DNA of 64,000 bases from the NCBI GenBank assembly GCA_045546275.1, contig JAZQCM010000031.1, forward strand, positions 62,001-126,000, written 5' to 3'. The notes beneath the pieces are model-generated. The model searched no databases and had not been told where the DNA came from. It was given only the letters and a program-made list of their open reading frames with translations. The DNA comes from RGIG1927 sp045546275. GTDB lineage: Bacteria; Bacillota; Clostridia; UMGS1883. Of the stretch, positions 37,741-46,282 are shown piece after piece. Position 1 is the stretch's first letter; the number at the start of each line of letters is the position of its first letter. The translations under genes were made by a program, and so were the position numbers.

Positions 37741-39141
37741 TCATAAATAGTCAAAAAATTTTTTTCTTCTAATTCCCCAACAATAAATTATATATACCAA
37801 ATTAAATATCAAACTTAATACGAACAAAACTACCGAAACAATCATGTTTTTGGAGCAACTACTATCAACAATCATAGTCATAATATTGGGGAAAATATTC
37901 CAAAAAACAAAGGTATACATCAAAAATAATGTTGTTGTAACAATCCCAATTATTTTTGTAAGTTTTAAAATTACATGCATACATCTTGGCTTAACCGGTA
38001 AACAATTCTTGCTTCTGTAAATAATAGTTAGAAAGGTTAATATAACTAAAATTGGTGCTACAATTCCTATTGAATTACAAAAGCTTTTACAAAAACACTC
38101 TTTACATTTACAGAAAGCAGATAAACATGTGTGATAATCATTTAACAAGGTCTTATCTGAACAAAAACCTAAAACAAATGCAAATATCAACCCCAAAAAG
38201 AATTGAGAATTTCCATGCTTTACCGGATTTGAAAATGATACAAAGATATTAATATGTTTCTTTGATAAATAAAAAATATCTGAAGATAAATATGATGAAA
38301 ACCCCACTCTAGATTTTTTTAACTCATTAATATTCTCATCCTCAACCCATTCGTTGAAATCTACAGTTGTGTTATCTGCCACTCTTGTTACTATATTTTT
38401 AACATCTTTATCGCTTCCTATTTTAACTGTTGTAATCTCCTCATCTACAGAGTAGTTTATAGGTGGAGCAAAATAAAACGTAAAATCGGGAGTGCAAAAA
38501 TCACTATCGTCAGGAAAACATATCTGAAAATTCAGCTTTTCAGTTAATACGCTTCTCGAAAGAACTATTGTTGTTCTCACCCAGTTCATAGCTGAAATTC
38601 CCGGGAATTTATCTGCACAAAGAGTATATTCTTCGCCATTATCTTCGTATTTCCCTTTTCCTGCAATACAAATAAAATGGTCGCCTTTTCCTTCTTCTTC
38701 AAATTTTAAATGCTCTGGACTTATGGATGGTACTTGTCCCCCTTTACCTGCAGAGTATGTATTAGGGTATAAACTTTCTAGTTCTTGTTTCATTAAATTT
38801 TGTGTATCAATTTTTTTACAGCTGCCCCAAACTTTCTCAAGACAACTCGTCTGCTTAAACAGGCTATCAGTTAAATTTTCATATTTAATAGCAACAGAGT
38901 CGCCCTCAACTTCATATTTAAATTTTACTTTACAAACATCATCACCGTTATATGAAGGTTCAGGAATCTCCTGTTTATCTGTTTTTTTATGTTTAGACCC
39001 TTCAAACATGGTCGCAGTATACAGCTTTAGAGTTCTACCATCTCTGCTGATAAAAACCATATTAAAAAATTTTCTTAGTATTACAGTTTTATAATCAGAA
39101 TTATTAATGTTTGATATACTCAACTTAACATTTACGGACAT
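37741..39141 (-). CDS. Membrane protein of unknown function (cargo 1, third gene)
   Basis: 466 residues from the ATG at 39141, chosen for its AGAGGTC site; the longer frame would overlap the upstream gene. The first ~290 residues are soluble and beta-rich with no signal peptide (VNVKLSISNINNSDYKTVIL; HFICIAGKGKYEDNGEEYTL; PDFTFYFAPPINYSVDEEITTV). The C-terminal ~150 residues hold about four hydrophobic helices (FFLGLIFAFVLGF; IGIVAPILVILTFLTIIY; IIGIVTTTLFLMYTFVFW; MIVSVVLFVLSLIFNLVYI), with a cysteine-rich loop between the first two (CLSAFCKCKECFCKSFC). The topology, cytosolic sensor plus membrane domain, is like effectors of several abortive-infection systems; function is not known. Codon use is very AT-rich. 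Confidence 0.55.
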   Translation of the reverse strand: MSVNVKLSISNINNSDYKTVILRKFFNMVFISRDGRTLKLYTATMFEGSKHKKTDKQEIPEPSYNGDDVCKVKFKYEVEGDSVAIKYENLTDSLFKQTSCLEKVWGSCKKIDTQNLMKQELESLYPNTYSAGKGGQVPSISPEHLKFEEEGKGDHFICIAGKGKYEDNGEEYTLCADKFPGISAMNWVRTTIVLSRSVLTEKLNFQICFPDDSDFCTPDFTFYFAPPINYSVDEEITTVKIGSDKDVKNIVTRVADNTTVDFNEWVEDENINELKKSRVGFSSYLSSDIFYLSKKHINIFVSFSNPVKHGNSQFFLGLIFAFVLGFCSDKTLLNDYHTCLSAFCKCKECFCKSFCNSIGIVAPILVILTFLTIIYRSKNCLPVKPRCMHVILKLTKIIGIVTTTLFLMYTFVFWNIFPNIMTMIVDSSCSKNMIVSVVLFVLSLIFNLVYIIYCWGIRRKKFFDYL

Positions 39142-39154
39142 GTCTGACCTCTTT

Positions 39155-39679
39155 TCATACGTTAAATAATTTTTCAATTTCACAAATTGCTTTTTTATAA
39201 AAATTCCTATTAATTCCTATAAAGGGAATTTCCATATCGTGGGTTTCTAATTGTTCATATATTTTATTAAAAAAAATACCTTTTCTATGAATTGTACCGA
39301 TATTAGTATACATATAATTCACAGCACATGTGGGTGAATGTTCAATACCAACTATAGCAACAATCTTATATCCAGAACTTTGAAAAAATAGAATCTCATT
39401 AAAGATATCTTTACTCAAGACATCACAAAACTCATTAAACCCCTCCAAAGACTCATAGTATTTTATCCCCTTCGGCGTCCTAACTATTCCGAGTTTGCGA
39501 AAAAAAGAAAATTCTGGACACGGCAACTGTACAATATCAATATTTTTCGAAAAGAGCACCCTCTTAAACTCATTCGACCATCTTGTTTTAGTTTCATCCG
39601 TTACCGCTTGATAGCCTCGGCACAACATACATGCTGGAACATACACAATATTTTTATGGTTGCAATTCATCATATTCAT
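39155..39679 (-). CDS. Conserved COG5418-like cysteine protein (cargo 1, second gene)
   Basis: 174 residues. VYVPACMLCRGYQAV, LPCPEFSFF, KGIKYYESLEGFNEFC, and GIEHSPTCAVNYMYT followed by IPFIGINR are conserved blocks I associate with the COG5418 family of small cysteine-containing proteins of unknown role, distantly like DUF523. CxxC plus two further cysteines suggest a metal or Fe-S site. Its start overlaps the end of the PP-loop ATPase gene by 26 bases, so the two products are probably made in a fixed ratio and work together. Confidence 0.6.
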   Translation of the reverse strand: MNMMNCNHKNIVYVPACMLCRGYQAVTDETKTRWSNEFKRVLFSKNIDIVQLPCPEFSFFRKLGIVRTPKGIKYYESLEGFNEFCDVLSKDIFNEILFFQSSGYKIVAIVGIEHSPTCAVNYMYTNIGTIHRKGIFFNKIYEQLETHDMEIPFIGINRNFYKKAICEIEKLFNV

Positions 39680-40379
39680 TATCCAAAAAGAACAAGTTTT
39701 CTAACAGGTTCAACTCATTAATTTTTTTTAATATTTCCTCATCATAGTACCTATGTACCCCCTCAATTACCGTATCATCCACACTATCATTTATAGGCAC
39801 ACCTATTAAGCACTTTGCCTCAAAACATTTGCTTATAAACCCTCTTCTCATCAATTCATTATCTCTTCTCCAGTCGTCAACCATATCATATACAGGCAAC
39901 AACAGGTGCAAGCCTTGGGATTCAACTAATTTCGTATACCGTTCAATCATCCCTGGCAATTCTATAACAAATTGTTGGGATTTCCGCCCACCTTCAGCAA
40001 TGTAGCTAATATTATATTTTTTACAAATCAGTATAGAATAAATATACATACTAGTCCTACAAGTTAAGCAATGAAACTGAGATGGAGTCATTCCCAAGTA
40101 CTTCTTTTCTTGTTCATTTGGTTTCATATTGAAATATGGAAAAAAGAATTCTCGAATCACGCTACTTATTTTATAGACACCTAAATATTCTGCTCTTTCT
40201 GATCCGTACTGTTTAATAATTCTGTCAGCCGTAAGTTTTGCATTATTAGACTTATAGGAACAACCATTGTCATATGTAACCATCTTAACTTTATAATTTT
40301 TTGAATCCTCCAGAATTTTACATGCCGATAAAAAAGAGTCTCTACCACCTGATAACATTAATAATACTGTATTATTCAT
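39654..40379 (-). CDS. PP-loop ATPase, QueC-like (cargo 1, first gene)
   Basis: 241 residues. LMLSGGRDSFLSA at 8-20 is the PP-loop (SGGxDS) of ATP pyrophosphatases; VKMVTYDNG is the second strand. Cysteines C104-x2-C107 (FHCLTCRTS) and C185-x4-C190 may bind zinc as in QueC relatives. Such enzymes adenylate a carboxylate, amide or tRNA base. QueC-like proteins are components of the known defence systems Qat and type IV CBASS, where they modify a partner; no other gene of those systems is present here. First gene of a three-gene operon between the ICE helicase and the par genes. Confidence 0.7.
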   Translation of the reverse strand: MNNTVLLMLSGGRDSFLSACKILEDSKNYKVKMVTYDNGCSYKSNNAKLTADRIIKQYGSERAEYLGVYKISSVIREFFFPYFNMKPNEQEKKYLGMTPSQFHCLTCRTSMYIYSILICKKYNISYIAEGGRKSQQFVIELPGMIERYTKLVESQGLHLLLPVYDMVDDWRRDNELMRRGFISKCFEAKCLIGVPINDSVDDTVIEGVHRYYDEEILKKINELNLLENLFFLDNEYDELQP

Positions 40380-40627
40380 AATTACCTTCTCTCTTTCACA
40401 ACTATAACAGTCCTAAATACAGCATAATTATACTATACATTACTTAAATTGTCAATCCTACACATTTTCAAACCTACATTAAGATATCACAATTAATATA
40501 ATTTATTAAAGCTATTCACCAAAAATTCCATATTAATTGTAGCATTTTAATATCATTAAATCTGGTAAAAACAATGTTCAAACACCTTCGCACCTATAAG
40601 TTTTCGCACCACTTCTTCCACCAATAT
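40380..40627. other. AT-rich gap upstream of cargo 1
   Basis: About 250 very AT-rich bases between cargo 1 and the small-ORF chain. No good minus-strand -35/-10 pair stood out. A plus-strand frame across 40574-40792 is the shadow of the small genes. Confidence 0.4.
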
Positions 40628-40747
40628 CTATCGCAAGTACATTTCGCAATCAGTGCTCATATCCAAACCAAGCACAATTTCTCTGTCACCAATATGTACC
40701 GAATTTATAACATCATAACCACCAACTATTCTTTTTTCATCATCCAT
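40628..40747 (-). CDS. 39-residue truncated relative of the 84-residue ICE protein
   Basis: ATG at 40745-40747 overlaps the stop of the upstream gene (AATGGATGA). The product contains GYDVINSVHIGDREIVLGLD, which lines up with GYEIINSMKIGENEVVLGA of the protein encoded at 40957-41211, then stops at TAG before the WGHYHTD part. It is most likely a decayed duplicate, or a short natural form. The alignment is by eye over about 22 residues. Confidence 0.5.
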   Translation of the reverse strand: MDDEKRIVGGYDVINSVHIGDREIVLGLDMSTDCEMYLR

Positions 40748-40943
40748 TATTTCCACTCACTTTCAAAAGCCGTTTTTCCCTTGTATCTTTAAAATGTGCA
40801 TAATCAATAGGAGGATATTTTTTTAACCCTTCCTTGTATTCTGTTTTTGTTTTATAAAAACTGCAGCTGCCTTTATCGCACAGCTTTTCTGTAAGCACTC
40901 TGCATCTTGTTAAATCATAAAAACAACAAGTTGCTCCCATCAT
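40740..40943 (-). CDS. Small cysteine-rich ICE protein
   Basis: 67 residues. The N-terminal half has five cysteines (GATCCFYDLTRCRVL; CDKGSCSFYKT), a likely zinc-binding module; the rest is charged. Such proteins recur in the small-gene cluster beside parB on Clostridia ICEs; function unknown. It is 13 bases downstream of the 84-residue gene and overlaps the 39-residue one. Confidence 0.6.
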   Translation of the reverse strand: MMGATCCFYDLTRCRVLTEKLCDKGSCSFYKTKTEYKEGLKKYPPIDYAHFKDTREKRLLKVSGNNG

Positions 40944-40956
40944 TTACTGTCACCTC

Positions 40957-41211
40957 TTATCTTTCAGGCTCACTCTTGGTTGTTTTCTTCACGTTTTCCA
41001 AAAATCTGACATTTTTAAGACAACGCTCACAAAAATCCTTTTGTGCAGTAAGCAAATCAGTATGGTAATGTCCCCAAAAGTAATTGTTTCCGTCCTTACA
41101 TTCCCAAGTTACATATTGGACATAGCCTTCCTTCTTTGCACCCAAAACAACTTCGTTTTCGCCTATCTTCATTGAGTTTATTATTTCATAGCCTGCATTT
41201 TCTCTACTCAT
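40957..41211 (-). CDS. Small conserved ICE protein, 84 residues
   Basis: Start at ATG 41211, behind GAGGAG; it overlaps the end of the DUF3789 gene (GATGAGTAG). The body GYEIINSMKIGENEVVLGAKK and YVTWECKDGNNYFWGHYHTD is a compact alpha/beta fold common beside parB on Clostridia ICEs. No known activity. A shortened paralogue lies two genes downstream. Confidence 0.6.
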   Translation of the reverse strand: MSRENAGYEIINSMKIGENEVVLGAKKEGYVQYVTWECKDGNNYFWGHYHTDLLTAQKDFCERCLKNVRFLENVKKTTKSEPER

Positions 41212-41329
41212 CTTTCGTAATCTCCTCTGCCTTATCATCACCCTGTCCCGACACGGCACAACAGGCCATTATCACCATACCAAACATTGTTCCTGCTATA
41301 AACGCAACTATATTCCATACTATTGCCAT
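41204..41329 (-). CDS. DUF3789-type single-pass membrane peptide
   Basis: 41 residues, ATG behind GGAGAGAT, TAG stop. The product starts MAIVWNIVAFIAGTMFGMV, continues through one hydrophobic helix with a CC pair (MACCAVSG) and ends in an acidic tail. This is the DUF3789 pattern seen on many Firmicutes ICEs. It is the first of four overlapping tiny genes after parB. Confidence 0.75.
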   Translation of the reverse strand: MAIVWNIVAFIAGTMFGMVIMACCAVSGQGDDKAEEITKDE

Positions 41330-41331
41330 TT

Positions 41332-42255
41332 TTATCTCTCCTTCGCTTCTCGTTTTCTGTTCCAGTTTTCAAGTAATTTCATAATGACATCCTCCATCTG
41401 CCGTTTTGTATAGCTTCTGGGGAAAAATCTCTTTAACTTATCATCAGTTATGGTTATTTTTATCTTTTCTTCTTTCCTTGTTTGCATAATTCCTAAAATC
41501 TCATCTGCATTTAAACTTCCTTGTTCAAATGCCTTGCGGATTTTCTTTGCCTGTTCTATAGACGGTGGTGTATCCTCCTGTTCCATGGTTTTTAAAACCT
41601 CAACCTGTTCCTTTGCTCCAAGATACGAAAGCTCAACTGCCGCATTCATTGCAATTTCTTTCTTATCCACCATTTCAAGTATCGGGTCTATAAGATTTGT
41701 AAGCCTTATATATCTCTGTATTTGTACGGAACTTTCTCCTGTTTGTTTCGCTAACTCTTCTCTTGAATTAGCAGGTGAAGAATTTTGTCCAAATTGGACA
41801 AAATTTTCTTGTCCCGGTCTTCCTGCTCTTCTTTTCATAGCTTCAAGCTTCATTTGGTATGCAAAAGCCTTTTCGCTTGGCAGAATATGCTCTCTTTGCA
41901 AATTACTGTCCACAAGAAGAATTGCTGCCATATCATCGTCAAGCTCTTTTATTACTACAGGCACTTTCTCAAGCTTTGCAATTTCGCTTGCCTTAACTCG
42001 TCTGTGCCCGGCAATAATTTCATATCCGCCTTCTTGCCTTGGTCTTGCAATAATTGGTGAAAGCACACCATTCTGCTCAATGCTTTCAACAAGCTCGTCC
42101 ATACTTTCATCCATAAGCACTTTAAATGGTTGCTGTTCAAAGGGATGCAGCTCGGATATGGCTATCAGCTTAATTTCATCGGTATTTCGTCCTTCATCGG
42201 TTTTAAATAGGTCATCGTATGAACTCAGCCCTATGTTTTTCCCGCTGTATGCCAT
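41332..42255 (-). CDS. parB: ParB-family partition protein
   Basis: 307 residues from the ATG at 42255 with GGAGGT. ISELHPFEQQPFKV, ESIEQNGVLSPIIARP, YEIIAGHRRVKASEIA (the GxRRxxA box), a helix-turn-helix region (SREELAKQTGESSVQIQRYIRL) and a C-terminal dimer-like segment are all ParB features. It binds centromere-like sites and, with ParA, stabilises the element in its circular form or after transfer. The start lies 44 bases inside parA. Confidence 0.92.
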   Translation of the reverse strand: MAYSGKNIGLSSYDDLFKTDEGRNTDEIKLIAISELHPFEQQPFKVLMDESMDELVESIEQNGVLSPIIARPRQEGGYEIIAGHRRVKASEIAKLEKVPVVIKELDDDMAAILLVDSNLQREHILPSEKAFAYQMKLEAMKRRAGRPGQENFVQFGQNSSPANSREELAKQTGESSVQIQRYIRLTNLIDPILEMVDKKEIAMNAAVELSYLGAKEQVEVLKTMEQEDTPPSIEQAKKIRKAFEQGSLNADEILGIMQTRKEEKIKITITDDKLKRFFPRSYTKRQMEDVIMKLLENWNRKREAKER

Positions 42256-43030
42256 TGTCCAATACCTCCTTTGTAAACTGCTTATATGCCTCTGCTGCTT
42301 TACCATTTCTGTCGTATGTATAAATACTTTTACCTACTGCCGACATTTCTGCCGCTTTGATTGATAACGGGATTTCTGTGTCATAAATCGTAACGTGCTT
42401 TGAATAATTCATCCTTATAACACGTGAAATATCTTTTGCATAGTTTGTCCTCTTATCAACCATAGTCAGAAGTATTCCACCTATCTTTAAATCGGGGTTA
42501 ATTTGTCGTTTCACCTTGCTCACAGTCGTTATGAGCTGTTCTAACCCTTTTGCAGGGAGATAATGAGCCTGTACGGGGATAATCACCTCATCGGCGGCTA
42601 CAAGGGCATTTATTGTAAGCATACCTAAGGAAGGAGTGCAATCTATCAGCACATAATCATACTTGTCCTTAACAGTGTCAATATAGTACTTCAAAACCTT
42701 TTCACGGCTCTTAATATTTACAAGTGCCGTTTCCATACCCGAAAGCTCAATGTTTGCAGGTACAAGGTCAACACCCTCAACATGATGTAAAATCCCCTCA
42801 GTTTCCTTAATCGGCTTTTCTTCAATCACCTTCTGCATAAGATTTGACAGCGTTACACCCAAATCATCCGGTGTCTGATAGCCAAGGCTCTCGGTTAAGC
42901 TTCCCTGTGCATCACAGTCAATGAGAAGCACACTCTTTCCCTCATTTACAAGACCTATCCCCAGGTTTACCGTTGTTGTAGTTTTTCCTACACCACCTTT
43001 CTGATTTGCTATTGCAATTGTTTTACCCAT
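42212..43030 (-). CDS. parA: ParA-family partition ATPase
   Basis: 272 residues from the ATG at 43030 (SD AAAGGA). IAIANQKGGVGKTTTTVNLG is the deviant Walker A, VLLIDCDAQGSLTESLG Walker A', and YVLIDCTPSLGMLT Walker B. Chromosomal Soj would sit near the origin with gid/rnpA; here it is between the repA-like gene and parB, so it is the ICE's own. It is only 13 bases after the initiator gene. Confidence 0.93.
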   Translation of the reverse strand: MGKTIAIANQKGGVGKTTTTVNLGIGLVNEGKSVLLIDCDAQGSLTESLGYQTPDDLGVTLSNLMQKVIEEKPIKETEGILHHVEGVDLVPANIELSGMETALVNIKSREKVLKYYIDTVKDKYDYVLIDCTPSLGMLTINALVAADEVIIPVQAHYLPAKGLEQLITTVSKVKRQINPDLKIGGILLTMVDKRTNYAKDISRVIRMNYSKHVTIYDTEIPLSIKAAEMSAVGKSIYTYDRNGKAAEAYKQFTKEVLDNGIQREKHRAEFIR

Positions 43031-43043
43031 CTGTACCATCCTT

Positions 43044-44012
43044 TCAAGTTTTCATTTGAGCCATATCGTAATTGACCTTTGCACTAAACCAATTATCAAC
43101 CGTTTCAAACGAGCGATAAATTGTTGTAATTAAAAATGCCCGTATATTACGGACATCAGAAGTGTTATTTTTTAACGCCATATTTATATATTCAATGTGC
43201 GAACCGTTTATTTTCAAAAACCTGTTCTTCACAATTTCTTTTGGGAAAGGTTCTTTATTTATGCGAATAAAAGGCTCGCTGCTACAAACAACATCAACCA
43301 TTATCTCAACAATTTCATCAAGCCATTCCTTTCCGTATTCCTGCACGATAGTGTCATAACCAATATTGCCTTTAATAACTGCTTCAAAGCTTTTTCGCTC
43401 TTCAATCCATCGCATCGCATCGGCTTCACTGACCTCTCCGATAGGATTCGATATGATTCTATTAGTATCATTAAAATCAGTATTATTTATATTAGTATTA
43501 TTTATTTGTGCTTTTTGCAATTCTTGATTATCAGAATTCACTTCTCCAGATTTTTGATTAACACTATTCTTAATTTGTGATTTTATCGTTTCTTGATTCG
43601 TGATTTCCACTATTCCGGATTTGTGTTTTTCACTACGTTGTATCTGTGATGCTTTTCCAAAGTTCTTAACATATATGATATTTGGTTTCCCCAAACCTCG
43701 CCTTTTTCTTTCAATAAGTCCTATTCCTTTTGTTGTATCAAGCTCTGAAAGTAATTTTCCGACTTTTTGGTCAGCACAATTCAAATCATCCATTATCTCT
43801 GCGATTGTATAAATGATATACACCCTATTCTCCCCATCTATCCACCCATTTTTCATACTAAGTCCCATTCTATCAAGCATGAGTCCATACAAAACCTTTG
43901 CACCAGTTGAAATATCCTTGAAATACTCACTCTTAAACAATATCTTTGGTATCCTATAAAACGTAAATTGCTCTGATTCACTTCCGTAAAAATACTCAAA
44001 TATCATATCCAA
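43044..44012 (-). CDS. RepA_N-type replication initiator
   Basis: 322 residues. FEYFYGSESEQFTFYRIPKILF is the conserved start of RepA_N initiators, followed by a winged-helix region (STGAKVLYGLMLDRMGLS; VYIIYTIAEIMDDLNCADQKVGKLLSEL). TTG at 44012 has ideal spacing to AAGGGGG; ATG at 44006 is the alternative. The middle is Asn/Gln-rich and repetitive (NTNINNTDFNDTN), as in this family, where oriV often lies within the gene. It suggests the excised ICE can replicate autonomously. C-terminal helix-rich part ends VNYDMAQMK. Confidence 0.88.
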   Translation of the reverse strand: MDMIFEYFYGSESEQFTFYRIPKILFKSEYFKDISTGAKVLYGLMLDRMGLSMKNGWIDGENRVYIIYTIAEIMDDLNCADQKVGKLLSELDTTKGIGLIERKRRGLGKPNIIYVKNFGKASQIQRSEKHKSGIVEITNQETIKSQIKNSVNQKSGEVNSDNQELQKAQINNTNINNTDFNDTNRIISNPIGEVSEADAMRWIEERKSFEAVIKGNIGYDTIVQEYGKEWLDEIVEIMVDVVCSSEPFIRINKEPFPKEIVKNRFLKINGSHIEYINMALKNNTSDVRNIRAFLITTIYRSFETVDNWFSAKVNYDMAQMKT

Positions 44013-44047
44013 ATTCTTTCCCCCTTATATTCGTTTTTATATATAAA

Positions 44048-44106
44048 AACGGCAATCAATAGAATGATAGAGTTTAAATAATTCCTTATCAAAAAATGAT
44101 TGCCGT
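44048..44106 (-). promoter_or_regulatory. repA promoter flanked by a 10-bp inverted repeat
   Basis: Minus-strand TTGATA (44087-44092) and TATCAT (44064-44069) with a 17-base spacer. acggcaatca (44049-44058) and its complement tgattgccgt (44097-44106) lie just outside the two elements, suggesting an operator for a dimeric regulator or for RepA itself. Confidence 0.55.
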
Positions 44107-44143
44107 ATAGTATTCAAATGTATCGTATTTTTATTCAAAAAGA

Positions 44144-44172
44144 AAACACCGTTGCTTCTTGCAACGATGTTT
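44144..44172 (-). terminator. Probable lysS terminator
   Basis: Stem aaacaccgttgc/gcaacgatgttt with one mismatch, followed on the minus strand by TTTCTTTTTG, about 100 bases after the lysS stop. If it belongs to lysS, the right ICE boundary lies between about 44.05 and 44.14 kb. Confidence 0.6.
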
Positions 44173-44270
44173 CTTGATTTAAACAACGTCAGTTCCTTTA
44201 AAATTTCAAAAGTGGTAAAAAAGTGGTAAACTCACCTTTTTGCCTTATTGCAACCCCATAAACACGGCAA

Positions 44271-45764
44271 TTAATTGCCCAAGGGCTTCATTGTGGGGAA
44301 CAAGATTACGTCACGGATGGAGGTGTTGTCAGTTAAGAACATAACAAGTCGGTCAATACCAATACCAACACCGCCTGTGGGAGGCATACCATAACGAAGT
44401 GCATTGATGTAGTCTTCGTCCATCATGCCTGCTTCTTCGTCGCCTGCTTCAAGTGCTTTAACCTGTTCTTCAAATCTTTCCTTCTGGTCGTCGGGGTCGT
44501 TAAGCTCGCTGAACGCATTACCCAATTCCTTACCCATTACGAACACTTCAAAACGTTCTGTAAATGCCTTGTTGTTGGGGCAACGCTTTGCAAGAGGAGA
44601 AATTTCAACAGGATATTCTGTGATGAAGATGGGGCCTGTAAGGTGTTCTTCTGCCTTTTCTTCAAATGCAAGAGCAATCATTTCGCCAATACTCTTTTCG
44701 CCTTCAACTTCAATGCCAACTGCTGCCAAAGCTGCCTTTGCTTCTTCTTCAGTTGTGATTGTGTCAAAGTCAATGCCGGAATACTTCTTAACAGCTTCCT
44801 TCATTGTCATTCTCTGCCAGGGACCTGTAAGGTCAATTTCAGTACCGTTGAAGGTAAATTTCTTTTCGCCGTTTACCTTTTCGCAAACATGTGTGATAAG
44901 GCCTTCTGTTAATTCCATCATGCCTTCGTAGTCAGTATATGCCTGGTAAATTTCAATACTTGTAAATTCGGGGTTGTGAGTAAGGTCCATACCTTCGTTA
45001 CGGAACTGTCTGCCCATTTCATACACTCTTTCCAGACCACCTACAATAAGACGCTTTAAGTTAAGCTCTGTTGCAATACGAAGATACATGTCAATGTCAA
45101 GTGCGTTGTGGTGTGTGATGAAGGGACGCGCTGTTGCACCACCTGAAATGGAGTTCAATACAGGTGTGTCAACCTCTAAGAAATCTCTTTCGTCAAGATA
45201 GTTTCTGATTTCGCGGATAATAGCACTTCTCTTTTTAAAGGTTTCTCGAACAGAGGGATTTGCAATTAAATCCATGTATCTCTGACGGTAACGGATGTCG
45301 TGGTCACTAACCTCGTTTTTAACATATTCGTTGCCCTTAACAGGGATAAAGAGGTTCTTTGCAAGAAGAACAAAGCTTGTTACGTTAATGGAAATTTCGC
45401 CTGCTGCTGTTCTGAAAACAACACCTTCTGCACCGATAACGTCCCAAACGTCAATTTCTAACTTGAAACGGTTGAATTCATCTTCACCGATTTCGTCTCT
45501 CTTTAAGTAAAACTGGATTTTTTCGTCACGGTCAAGAACGTCTGCGAACATAAGTCCGCCTGCACGACGCTTTGCCATAAGTCTACCAGCTGCATGAACT
45601 GTTTTGCCTTCAAGCTCGTCAAAATGTTCCTTAATATATGTCATGGAATGAGTTACGTCATATTTTGTAACTTCATAGGGATCTCTGCCTGCAGCTCTTA
45701 ATTCATTGAGCTTTTCTTCACGGGTCTTCTGCTGATTGGGGTTATTGTTATTATTCTGTGCCAT
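44271..45764 (-). CDS. lysS: Lysyl-tRNA synthetase (class II)
   Basis: 497 residues, ATG at 45764 with AAAGGA; the ATG nine bases upstream lacks a spaced site. OB-fold anticodon domain (~55-165), then class II motifs: motif 1 RSAIIREIRNYLDERDFLEVDTPVL, motif 2 YEMGRQFRNEGMDLTHNPEFT, motif 3 GIGIDRLVMFLTDN. Charges tRNA-Lys in the cytosol. Housekeeping gene marking the chromosomal side of the junction. The window shows no tRNA or T-box beside it. Confidence 0.97.
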   Translation of the reverse strand: MAQNNNNNPNQQKTREEKLNELRAAGRDPYEVTKYDVTHSMTYIKEHFDELEGKTVHAAGRLMAKRRAGGLMFADVLDRDEKIQFYLKRDEIGEDEFNRFKLEIDVWDVIGAEGVVFRTAAGEISINVTSFVLLAKNLFIPVKGNEYVKNEVSDHDIRYRQRYMDLIANPSVRETFKKRSAIIREIRNYLDERDFLEVDTPVLNSISGGATARPFITHHNALDIDMYLRIATELNLKRLIVGGLERVYEMGRQFRNEGMDLTHNPEFTSIEIYQAYTDYEGMMELTEGLITHVCEKVNGEKKFTFNGTEIDLTGPWQRMTMKEAVKKYSGIDFDTITTEEEAKAALAAVGIEVEGEKSIGEMIALAFEEKAEEHLTGPIFITEYPVEISPLAKRCPNNKAFTERFEVFVMGKELGNAFSELNDPDDQKERFEEQVKALEAGDEEAGMMDEDYINALRYGMPPTGGVGIGIDRLVMFLTDNTSIRDVILFPTMKPLGN

Positions 45765-45829
45765 GTGTATCATCCTTTCAGTATATACTGTGATTTAATA
45801 TTATATATCAGTTTTTTCTATTTTTCAAG

Positions 45830-46282
45830 CTAAATTTTATTGCGACTGTCGGCAATTATGGTAACAGGTCCGTCGTTTACAAGACTAACCTCCATGTCGG
45901 CACCAAAAATGCCCTTTTGGGTTTTTTTGCCCACAATTTGTTCGCAACGACTGCAGTATTCCTCATACATTTTTTCAGCCTTTACAGGCTCCATTGCCAT
46001 GGAAAAGCCGGGGCGGTTGCCCTTTTTGATTTCGGCAAGAAGGGTGAACTGGCTCACCGCTAAAACCTCGCCGCCAATGTCTGTTACAGACAAGTTCATT
46101 TTGCCGTTTTCATCGGAAAAAATTCTGAGTCCCACGGTTTTTTTAACAATGTAGTCTAAATCCTCGTTAGTGTCGCCTTCTTCTGCACCAAAAAGCACCA
46201 GAAGTCCTTTTTCTATTTGCCCTGTTATTTCGCCATCAACTGATACCGAGGCACTTTTAACTCTCTGTACTACTGCTCTCAT
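45830..46282 (-). CDS. dtd: D-aminoacyl-tRNA deacylase
   Basis: 150 residues, full length. MRAVVQRVKSASVSVDGE, LAVSQFTLLAEIKKGNRPGFS (the SQxT motif) and a C-terminal MEVSLVNDGPVT (the usual NxGPV(T) motif) are diagnostic. It removes D-amino acids wrongly attached to tRNA. It starts 26 bases inside the upstream membrane protein gene and precedes lysS. Confidence 0.96.
   Translation of the reverse strand: MRAVVQRVKSASVSVDGEITGQIEKGLLVLFGAEEGDTNEDLDYIVKKTVGLRIFSDENGKMNLSVTDIGGEVLAVSQFTLLAEIKKGNRPGFSMAMEPVKAEKMYEEYCSRCEQIVGKKTQKGIFGADMEVSLVNDGPVTIIADSRNKI

Noticed and set aside
40574..40792. 72-codon plus-strand frame upstream of cargo 1
   Set aside because: It is antisense to the 39-residue gene and the end of the cysteine-rich gene, whose homology and overlaps support the minus strand.
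41450..42364. 304-codon plus-strand frame opposite parB/parA
   Set aside because: Ser-rich shadow of well-supported parB and parA genes, without an SD.
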